Source of the DNA: Galbitalea sp036271875
Lineage (GTDB): Bacteria > Actinomycetota > Actinomycetes > Actinomycetales > Microbacteriaceae
DNA length: 64,000 nucleotides
Direction of reading: 5' to 3'
Assembly (NCBI GenBank): GCA_036271875.1
Contig: DATAZU010000015.1
Coordinates: 124,001 to 188,000 of the forward strand
The first letter of the stretch is position 1. Each line of letters begins with the position of its first letter. Position numbers and translations under genes: made by a program. The notes beneath the pieces were generated by a model that made no database searches, was not told where the DNA came from, and worked only from the letters and a program-made list of their open reading frames with translations. Shown piece after piece: positions 57,973 to 64,000 of the stretch.

Positions 57973-60900
57973 GTGAATCTGTCTGGACCGAAGTCTGCCG
58001 TTCGGCGTAAACGAATTGCGGCCATCGCGCTCGCGGTAGTGGTGGCCCTTGGCATCGCGACCGCGGTTGCGGTTCCGCTTGAGCGAGCCGCCGTATCCGA
58101 GTCGAATGCTGCGGCCGCAAAGAAGCCGCATCCGCTGGCGATGGGGTCGTACCCGACGAGGAAGTACGCGTCCGCTGCGTCGACCCTGCCATCGGGCCTG
58201 GTCGCCGCGCTCAAACGAGATGTCCATCTCACTCCCGCGCAGTACCTTGCGAACTCGGCCGCAGCCATCCGGGGTGTGAAGGTCGTTGCCGCGCTGAAGG
58301 CGCACGGCGTGCATGTGCTCGGTTCGAGCATGAGCGGCACTCGATTGAACGTGAATGTCGCGTCCTCTGTCGACGCCGCCGCTGTCACCGCGGCCGGCGC
58401 GAAGGCGATCATCGGGGCACCGAAGACCACCGACTACAGCAAGCTCGTCTTCACAGCCGTTAGCGCCTCGAGCACGTACGGTGGCGAGGCGTATTTTTAC
58501 CAGGACGCATCGCAGGTGGCGACCGACAGCGATGAGGGATTTCGTTGTTCGATCGGTTTCAACGGCTACGCCGTTTCCAGCGGCGCACCGGAGTTTGCGA
58601 CGGCGGGTCACTGTGCGACGGCGATGGATGGTGATGCGTACCCTATCGCGCTGAACGAGCCGACTCATGCGGGTGGCAAGGGCGGTGTCTCCTTGATTCC
58701 GCTCGGCGGGATGGTGGCTGGCGAGGGTCAGTTCGGTAGCGAGATGGACTACGGGATCGTCGCCGAGAATCCATCCTCTTACGTCGCGCAGCCCAGCCTC
58801 TACACCTGGGGCGGCGCAGCAAAAGCCCCGCTGTCGACCAAGGCACTCGGGATCACGGGCGAGACCTTCGGGATCACGGGCGCCACGCTGTGCAAGTCCG
58901 GCAGCACGAGTGGATGGACCTGCGGAGCCATCAAAGCGATCGATCAAGAGAACACGGAGGTGGTCGATGACAACAACGTCGTTCACGACGTGAACGCGAT
59001 CATTGCGTCGACCTGCCTCCTTCCGGGTGATAGCGGCGGCGGCGCGGTCATTGGGTCCGCCGCGGCCGGTATCGACTCGGCAAGCGACAACATCACGGGT
59101 TCCTGCACAAAGCCGCGAGACCCGGACGGCGGTGCGGCGATTTCGATCTTCTTCCCGATGGAGTCAGCGGCGGGACCAGACAGCGTGCAGGGCCAGCAGG
59201 GCCCAAACTGGCAGCTGGCGCTGAGCGTGGCCAAGCCTGTTGTGACGTCGCTCACCTCTGGTTCAACCGTTACAACCGCGCAGAACCTGGCCGGGACCCT
59301 TGCGACCCCGACCACCACCTCGACGGTGTCGCTGTACCTCGATGGTTCCAGCACCGCAGCATCGACGGTGTCCGCATCGGGCGGTTCCTGGTCGTTCCCG
59401 CTCTCGGCCCTATCAATCGGCCACCATTCGTTCTCTCTCATCAGCAAGTCCGGCTTTTCATCGGGTACGGCGACGGCCGGATCGTTCACGCTGGCGAAGG
59501 CGGTCCCTGCGATTGTGAGCGGCGGCCTCGGGGACTTCAATACCGACGGACGAGCTGACCTCATCGCGCGGGGATCAACGGGAACGCTCTACCTGTACGC
59601 GGGCAACGGGGTTTCAGCTTTCGCAGCTCCCGTCACTGTGGGAACCGGCTGGCAGGGGATGACCGCGATCGTGCCGGTCGGCGATTTCAACGGCGATCAT
59701 CATCCAGACATCGTCGCGCGGGATGCGGTCGGCACACTCTGGTTGTATCCGGGTAACGGCACGTCCGGATTCGGCGCTCGAGTGCAACTCGGAGCTGCCA
59801 GCGAGTTCGCGAGCATGACCTCCATCCAGGGCGTTGGTGACTTCAACGGCGATGGTTTCCCTGACATTCTTACGCGCACGTCGACCGGTTCCCTGCAGCT
59901 GTATCCGGGATCCGCAGGGGGAACCATTGGCGCACCGATACCGATCGCCTCAAGCGACAACTGGAAAGCAATGACCTGGATCGCCGGAGTGGGTGATTTC
60001 AACCTCGATGGCAATTCGGACCTGGTCGCGCGTGATGCCTCGGGAGTTCTCTGGCTTTACCCCGGCAACGGATCTGGCGGTCTGAACGATCGGATTGAGA
60101 TCGGCGCCGGCTGGTCAGCCACCGCATCGATCGCGGGCATCGGCGACTTCAACCATGACGGTGAAGAGGACGTGGTCGTGCGTGACTCGGCTGGCGCCCT
60201 GTGGCTGTACCCCGGCAACGGCGCGGGTGGATTCCAGGCGCGCATCAAGATGGGCACCGGGTGGCAGAGTGCGACCATTGCCGGCAACGGGGGCAGCATC
60301 GCCGCGATTGTTCCGCCGACGCTGAGCGCTGGTTTGGGCGATTTCAATGGAGACGGTTTCAAGGACCTGATCGCGCGCGGATCGACCGGCACGCTTTACC
60401 TCTACGACGGCAATGGTGTGTCGGCGTTCTCCGCCCCGAAGTCGCTTGGTACCGGCTGGCAGACCGACACGGCATTCGCTCCGGCCGGGGACCTGAACGG
60501 CGATGGAAAACCGGATCTCGTGGTTCGGGACTCGACCGGGGAACTGTGGCTCTATCCCGGCAACGGGGTTGGCGGCTTCGGTACCAGGGTTGCAATCGGA
60601 TCCAGCACCACGTGGTCTGGAATGACCGCGATCCAGGGTGTTGGTGATCTGAACGGCGACGGAAAACCAGATCTTGTGGCCCGCGACTCATCGGGAGCGT
60701 TGTACCTGTTCCCCGGAGTCGGCAACGGAACCCTCGGGTCAGCAATTCAGATCACCGCGCCCATCGCGAACTGGAGCACTCTGACGGCGATCGTCGGGGC
60801 TGGCGACTTCAACGGCGATGGCAAGTCGGACCTGATCGTGCGCGATTCCTCCGGCGTGCTCTGGCTATATCCGGGGAACGGCGATGGGACATTGGGGACG

Positions 60901-61134
60901 GCTGTCGAGATCAGTGCCGGCTGGTCACCAACCGCCGCGATTGCGGGCATCGGGGACTTCAATCGCAACGGAACCGAGGACCTCATCGTTCGTGATTCGG
61001 TGGGTGCACTGTGGCTATATCCCGGCAACGGAGCCGGCGGCCTTCTCGCGAGGATCAAGATCAGCACGGGATGGCAGAGTGCGACGATTGCGGGCAACGG
61101 AGCGACCATCGCCGCCGTGCCACCGGCCTCATAG
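57973..61134 (+). CDS. Secreted S1-type serine protease with ten FG-GAP/VCBS repeats
   Basis: 1053 residues from GTG 57973 (GGAG seven bases upstream). Signal peptide: RRKR then a hydrophobic run AIALAVVVALGIATAVAV. Protease domain with catalytic triad His213 (FATAGHC), Asp259 (MDYGIV), Ser354 (PGDSGGG), and cysteines around each. An Ig-like beta domain follows (~residues 420-515). The remainder is ten ~50-residue repeats with DxNxDG calcium loops (GDFNGDG type), expected to form a beta-propeller: two blocks of five with matching first and last units. Exported, probably binding the cell surface or a polymer and cleaving protein. Confidence 0.9.
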   Translation: MNLSGPKSAVRRKRIAAIALAVVVALGIATAVAVPLERAAVSESNAAAAKKPHPLAMGSYPTRKYASAASTLPSGLVAALKRDVHLTPAQYLANSAAAIRGVKVVAALKAHGVHVLGSSMSGTRLNVNVASSVDAAAVTAAGAKAIIGAPKTTDYSKLVFTAVSASSTYGGEAYFYQDASQVATDSDEGFRCSIGFNGYAVSSGAPEFATAGHCATAMDGDAYPIALNEPTHAGGKGGVSLIPLGGMVAGEGQFGSEMDYGIVAENPSSYVAQPSLYTWGGAAKAPLSTKALGITGETFGITGATLCKSGSTSGWTCGAIKAIDQENTEVVDDNNVVHDVNAIIASTCLLPGDSGGGAVIGSAAAGIDSASDNITGSCTKPRDPDGGAAISIFFPMESAAGPDSVQGQQGPNWQLALSVAKPVVTSLTSGSTVTTAQNLAGTLATPTTTSTVSLYLDGSSTAASTVSASGGSWSFPLSALSIGHHSFSLISKSGFSSGTATAGSFTLAKAVPAIVSGGLGDFNTDGRADLIARGSTGTLYLYAGNGVSAFAAPVTVGTGWQGMTAIVPVGDFNGDHHPDIVARDAVGTLWLYPGNGTSGFGARVQLGAASEFASMTSIQGVGDFNGDGFPDILTRTSTGSLQLYPGSAGGTIGAPIPIASSDNWKAMTWIAGVGDFNLDGNSDLVARDASGVLWLYPGNGSGGLNDRIEIGAGWSATASIAGIGDFNHDGEEDVVVRDSAGALWLYPGNGAGGFQARIKMGTGWQSATIAGNGGSIAAIVPPTLSAGLGDFNGDGFKDLIARGSTGTLYLYDGNGVSAFSAPKSLGTGWQTDTAFAPAGDLNGDGKPDLVVRDSTGELWLYPGNGVGGFGTRVAIGSSTTWSGMTAIQGVGDLNGDGKPDLVARDSSGALYLFPGVGNGTLGSAIQITAPIANWSTLTAIVGAGDFNGDGKSDLIVRDSSGVLWLYPGNGDGTLGTAVEISAGWSPTAAIAGIGDFNRNGTEDLIVRDSVGALWLYPGNGAGGLLARIKISTGWQSATIAGNGATIAAVPPAS
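59524..61131 (+). repeat. Duplicated five-unit FG-GAP block within the protease gene
   Basis: Block A 59524-60330 and block B 60331-61131 each hold five GDFN/GDLN repeat units. The first units of both blocks share GSTGTLYLY and NGVSAF, the fifth units share LWLYPGNGAGG and GWQSATIAGNG. So a five-repeat module was duplicated as a whole rather than growing one unit at a time. Confidence 0.85.
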
Positions 61135-61241
61135 GGACATCACAAAAGACGAGTAATCGTTGCTCATGTCCACCGCGCGGACCACCTGCCAGTGTTGCAC
61201 GGTCGGTCGGCTCTGCCCGGTCGCAGAGAGAGAGTCCCATC

Positions 61242-62807
61242 GTGTCCACCAAGGCAGCCCTGCGCCGCCGCGTAGCCGGAATCGTCGCGACTGCTGTCGC
61301 GGGAGCCACGCTCGCAATTCTCCCGTTAGGCCTGAGCGCAGCAAACGCAATAGTGTCTCCCAATGTCGAGGCGCTAAGCATCATCAATACCGATCGGGTC
61401 GATGGTGCTGGCGTTCCGGCGTTCGCAACCAACGGATTCGTGGATGACTACGCCCAGGCGATGGCGGTCAACTTCGCGAACTGCGATGGCTGCAGCGATC
61501 CAACGAACGCGACCTGGACAGCCGATCAGGTGAGCACCTTCACGATTGGGTATGCGACCGCAGTGGGCGGCGTCGTCGCCGACCGCGCCAGCCGGCTTGC
61601 CACTGATTTCGAAACGTTCAATCACGCCGCGGCGTTCGGCACAGACGACTATGCGTCGGTTGGTTTCTACACGAAGGGGACCGAGACCTACGGGGTATTA
61701 GTGACCGTGTCGTTCTCGTCCGCGCCGACAAACGAGACACGGGTTGGAACCGTCAAACTTCCGTCCAAAATCTATGTTGGAAAGGCGATCATCCCCTCGA
61801 TCGCGGGGTTTACCCCGGTCCCAACATCCGACTACACGTACACGTGGCTGGACGGTTCAAACACGGTCAGCAACATCCGCTTCTTCGTCCCCACTGCCGC
61901 TGATCTCGGTCACCAGCTCAAGCTCATCGTGGAGGACCACAACTCTGGATACTCGGACGGACAAGTGACGTCCGCGGCCAGCTCCAAGGTTCTGATCGGA
62001 AGCGCGACGGGACCAAAGACGATCGTGGTCGAGGGCGCCCGAAACGTCGGTGAACCGCTGTCCATCAACCTGAACGGTTGGACGCCGGGGATACCCAAGG
62101 TCCAGTGGTACCGCAATGGCGCTGCCATCGCGGGACAGACGACCGACACGTACCTGCAGACGACGGGTGATCGCGGCAAGAAGATCTCCGTGAAGCTCAC
62201 GATGGCCGCTCCTGGATATGTTGCGCTCAGCAGATTGAGTTCGACAGCCATCGTGACCGGCTACCCGCTGCTGACCTCGACTCCGTTCCCGTCAATTAGC
62301 GGATCGCCGAGCTTCGGCGGGATCCTGATCGCAAACAACGGAACGTGGGGTCCCGGCATCGTGAAGCTCACGTATCAGTGGCGTGCCGAGGGCAAGGCGA
62401 TTCCCGGAGCGACCAAGTCGACCCTGACACTCGGCGGTGCCGAGCTCAACCAGTCGATCTCGGTTACCGTGACGGGGTCGGAGACGGGCTACGCGAGCAC
62501 CGCTCGGACGAGTTCGTCGACGACCGACATCAGACTGCTTGGTTTCAGCGCCACGGCAGCTCCGTCCATCACCGGAACTCTCCTGCCCGGACACGTCGTG
62601 ACGGCGACGGTTGGCCAGTGGACACCGGTCGCGACGATGTACGTGTTCCAGTGGTACCTCAACAATGTCGCGGTTGCGGGCGCGAACAAGAGCACCTTCA
62701 AGCTGCCGACGACATCCGCAGGCAAGGACGTCAGCGTGAATCTCATCGGCCTGCGGCCCGACTACCAGCCGCAGCAACTCCGCAGCACGAGTTGGTTCAT
62801 TAGCTGA
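61242..62807 (+). CDS. Secreted protein: CAP-like N-terminal domain and four Ig-like repeats
   Basis: 521 residues from GTG 61242; GAGAGAG precedes it. Signal peptide to ~residue 37 (GIVATAVAGATLAILPLGLS then AANA). Residues ~40-165 resemble the CAP/SCP fold by pattern (EALSIINTDRVDGAGVPAF, DDYAQAMAVNFANC, YASVGFYT), but the classical His/Glu set is not clear. Then four repeats of about 85 residues with the pattern GTWGPGIVKLTYQWRAEGKA, TYLQTTGDRGKKISVKLT. Likely surface adhesin or cell-wall protein. Sits between the secreted protease and ftsY. Confidence 0.8.
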   Translation: MSTKAALRRRVAGIVATAVAGATLAILPLGLSAANAIVSPNVEALSIINTDRVDGAGVPAFATNGFVDDYAQAMAVNFANCDGCSDPTNATWTADQVSTFTIGYATAVGGVVADRASRLATDFETFNHAAAFGTDDYASVGFYTKGTETYGVLVTVSFSSAPTNETRVGTVKLPSKIYVGKAIIPSIAGFTPVPTSDYTYTWLDGSNTVSNIRFFVPTAADLGHQLKLIVEDHNSGYSDGQVTSAASSKVLIGSATGPKTIVVEGARNVGEPLSINLNGWTPGIPKVQWYRNGAAIAGQTTDTYLQTTGDRGKKISVKLTMAAPGYVALSRLSSTAIVTGYPLLTSTPFPSISGSPSFGGILIANNGTWGPGIVKLTYQWRAEGKAIPGATKSTLTLGGAELNQSISVTVTGSETGYASTARTSSSTTDIRLLGFSATAAPSITGTLLPGHVVTATVGQWTPVATMYVFQWYLNNVAVAGANKSTFKLPTTSAGKDVSVNLIGLRPDYQPQQLRSTSWFIS

Positions 62808-62822
62808 CACGCCAGTAGCACA

Positions 62823-62867
62823 CGAGCGAGGCCTCGATCCGGAACTTTCGGATCGAGGCCTCGCTCG
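62823..62867. terminator. Perfect 19-base-pair hairpin after the CAP/Ig protein gene
   Basis: GAGCGAGGCCTCGATCCG (62824-62841) pairs fully with 62849-62866 around a 7-base GAACTTT loop, and the flanking C/G adds one pair. Placed 16 bases after the stop at 62807 and 42 bases before ftsY. No T-run follows, so termination would be hairpin-driven. Confidence 0.75.
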
Positions 62868-62908
62868 CGCCTGAGCCCATCCATTCCGACGCCTCCTATG
62901 CTGGGTCC

Positions 62909-63778
62909 ATGGCTCCGTCGTGGTCTCTGTCCGGTGCGCTTCGCGGCATGTTCGCCAAGAAGACAATCGACGATCAGACCTGGGAAGACCTCGAGGATGC
63001 GCTGATCTCGGCGGACTTCGGCCCGGACATTACGGATTCCGTCATCGAGGAGCTGCGCGCCAGCGTCGTGAAGTACCGTACGACAGATCCGGTCGACCTG
63101 AAGCGGATGTTGCGCGAGAATCTCGAGGAGCGCCTCGTTCGCCTGGACTCGACCCTGAAGCTCAGCAACCGTCCTGCGGTCGTTCTGGTGGTCGGCGTCA
63201 ACGGCGTTGGCAAGACGACGACGATTGGTAAGTTTGCCAAGTTCCTCACCGGCTACGGTCGGTCGGTTGTGGTCGGCGCCGCAGACACCTTCCGTGCCGC
63301 GGCGGTCGAACAGCTTGCTACGTGGGCGCAGCGCGGTGGCGCCCAGATTGTTCGCCCTCAGCACCCCGGCCAGGATCCGGCATCCGTCGCATTCCAGACC
63401 GTGGAGAAGGCGCAGGCCGACGGCATCGAGATTGTGCTCATCGACACGGCGGGCCGCCTACAGACCAAGAGCGGGCTGATGGATGAGCTGTCGAAGATCC
63501 GTCGCGTGATCGAGAAGCAGGCGCCGATCGCTGAGGTGCTCCTCGTCCTCGATGCGACGACCGGACAGAACGGGCTGGCCCAGGCCGAGGCGTTCATCGA
63601 ACACGCCGGTGTGACCGGGCTCGTGCTGACCAAGCTCGACGGTTCGGCGAAGGGCGGTTTCGTGCTCGCGGTTCAGGAGAAGACGAACATCCCGATCAAG
63701 CTCATCGGACAGGGCGAGTCCATAGGTGACCTCACCGGCTTCACCCCACACGTCTTCGTGCAGGGTCTCCTCGACTGA
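62909..63778 (+). CDS. ftsY: Signal recognition particle receptor FtsY
   Basis: 289 residues. Docks SRP-ribosome complexes at the membrane. N-domain (LRGMFAKKTIDDQTWEDLED), then GTPase G-domain: G1 VVGVNGVGKTTTIGKFAKFL, AADTFRAAAVEQL, G3 LIDTAGRLQTKSGLM, G4 LTKLDGSAKGG, GQGESIGDL. Shorter than proteins with an acidic A-domain; no such domain is present here. Preceded by a strong hairpin and followed by another. Confidence 0.97.
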   Translation: MAPSWSLSGALRGMFAKKTIDDQTWEDLEDALISADFGPDITDSVIEELRASVVKYRTTDPVDLKRMLRENLEERLVRLDSTLKLSNRPAVVLVVGVNGVGKTTTIGKFAKFLTGYGRSVVVGAADTFRAAAVEQLATWAQRGGAQIVRPQHPGQDPASVAFQTVEKAQADGIEIVLIDTAGRLQTKSGLMDELSKIRRVIEKQAPIAEVLLVLDATTGQNGLAQAEAFIEHAGVTGLVLTKLDGSAKGGFVLAVQEKTNIPIKLIGQGESIGDLTGFTPHVFVQGLLD

Positions 63779-63781
63779 TTC

Positions 63782-63848
63782 ACCCGTGAGGGGCGGCAGA
63801 AGGCCCTATAAACCTTCGGTTTAGGGCCTTCTGCCGCCCCTCACGGGT
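63782..63848. terminator. Very long inverted repeat after ftsY
   Basis: A 25-base left arm (63782-63806, begins ACCCGTGAGGGGCGGCAG) pairs with the right arm ending at 63848, followed inward by a 2-base bulge and a 6-base stem TAAACC/GGTTTA around TTC. It starts 4 bases after the ftsY stop region. Strong enough to stop RNA polymerase, though no T-tract follows; it could instead be a genomic repeat. Confidence 0.7.
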
Positions 63849-63928
63849 TGCGAGATCAGCCCCGAGGATGAGAAGAGACCCGTCTCGCGGCCGACGCGCT
63901 TTGGGCGCTCGTCCGGTTGATTGGATCC

Positions 63929-64000
63929 ATGACCCAATCGATCACCCTCGAGGCCGAATCGGCCCCGATCGGCCGCCCCGCCCGGGTGGTTCTTGCGATC
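63929..64000 (+). CDS. Start of an unidentified gene, 3' end outside window
   Basis: ATG 63929 opens a frame with 24 codons to the window edge: MTQSITLEAESAPIGRPARV then VLAI. There is no clear Shine-Dalgarno and too little sequence to name a family. Confidence 0.4.
   Translation, partial: MTQSITLEAESAPIGRPARVVLAI

Noticed and set aside
55148..58192. 1014-codon leftward open frame opposite smc
   Set aside because: Composition is that of a complementary frame; no ribosome-binding site or motif, and smc is certain.
59524..61131. Regular spacing of near-identical DNA segments, as in a CRISPR array
   Set aside because: The periodicity is about 150 bases and encodes in-frame FG-GAP repeats; no short conserved repeats with unique spacers.
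61135..61241. Riboswitch upstream of the CAP/Ig protein gene
   Set aside because: Some short complementarity (GGACAT/ATGTCC) but no match by eye to a known c-di-AMP or other riboswitch core.

Overview
The window reads as chromosome of a high-G+C actinobacterium, most likely family Microbacteriaceae (order Micrococcales). The inference rests on the fused CofG-CofH enzyme FbiC, the mycothiol-type nitroreductase, many GTG/TTG starts, 4-base ATGA/GTGA gene overlaps, cysteine-free ribosomal protein L32, and the neighbourhood rsmD-recG-coaD ... yceD-rpmF-rnc-mutM ... smc ... ftsY. I see no rRNA, tRNA, CRISPR array, transposase or phage gene. No stretch longer than 300 bases lacks a gene; the longest is about 243 bases (33831-34073).

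Layout. 1-4398: FHA-domain protein (cut by the window edge) and a group of membrane or zinc-ribbon proteins. 4581-14879: leuCD, murA, plsC, gpsA, ddl, a lipoprotein, a PrsW-like protease, thiL, an ArsR regulator, rsmD and an acetyltransferase. 14902-20879: recG, lipoprotein, coaD, two very basic proteins, a DJ-1-like protein and a mycothiol-type nitroreductase. 20950-27821: coenzyme F420 block (FGD-like enzyme, cofE, cofC, fbiC, fbiA). 27884-32569: moxR-DUF58-transglutaminase operon. 32631-33830: acyl-CoA dehydrogenase. 34074-40408: MocR regulator divergent from a pyrimidine-type degradation operon (beta-ureidopropionase, dihydropyrimidinase, luciferase-like oxidoreductase, aminotransferase). 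41199-43678: yceD-rpmF-rnc-mutM. 43599-51495: leftward run with two two-component systems, two related double-acetyltransferase proteins and an ABC exporter. 51615-54092: LysE exporter, MFS exporter and its MarR regulator. 54218-57868: smc. 57973-62807: two large secreted proteins. 62909-63778: ftsY. 63929-64000: start of another gene.

Taken together, a conserved housekeeping chain (recG-coaD-yceD-rpmF-rnc-mutM-smc-ftsY) is split by three accessory blocks: F420/pyrimidine genes between coaD and yceD, signalling and export genes between mutM and smc, and secreted proteins between smc and ftsY. The F420 block could supply the cofactor for the luciferase-like oxidoreductases encoded nearby.

The most unusual signal is a dispersed short repeat (core CCCTTCGACNNGCTCAGG). 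Outside genes it sits as inverted pairs. Inside genes it sits in frame, always in the same orientation and reading frame, adding a PST(S/G)SGT peptide to CofE, the pyrimidine-cluster oxidoreductase and the ABC ATPase (twice), with a decayed copy in MutM. A second, hairpin-rich insertion of different sequence lies inside smc. Start sites and families were judged by reading alone; no database search was run.
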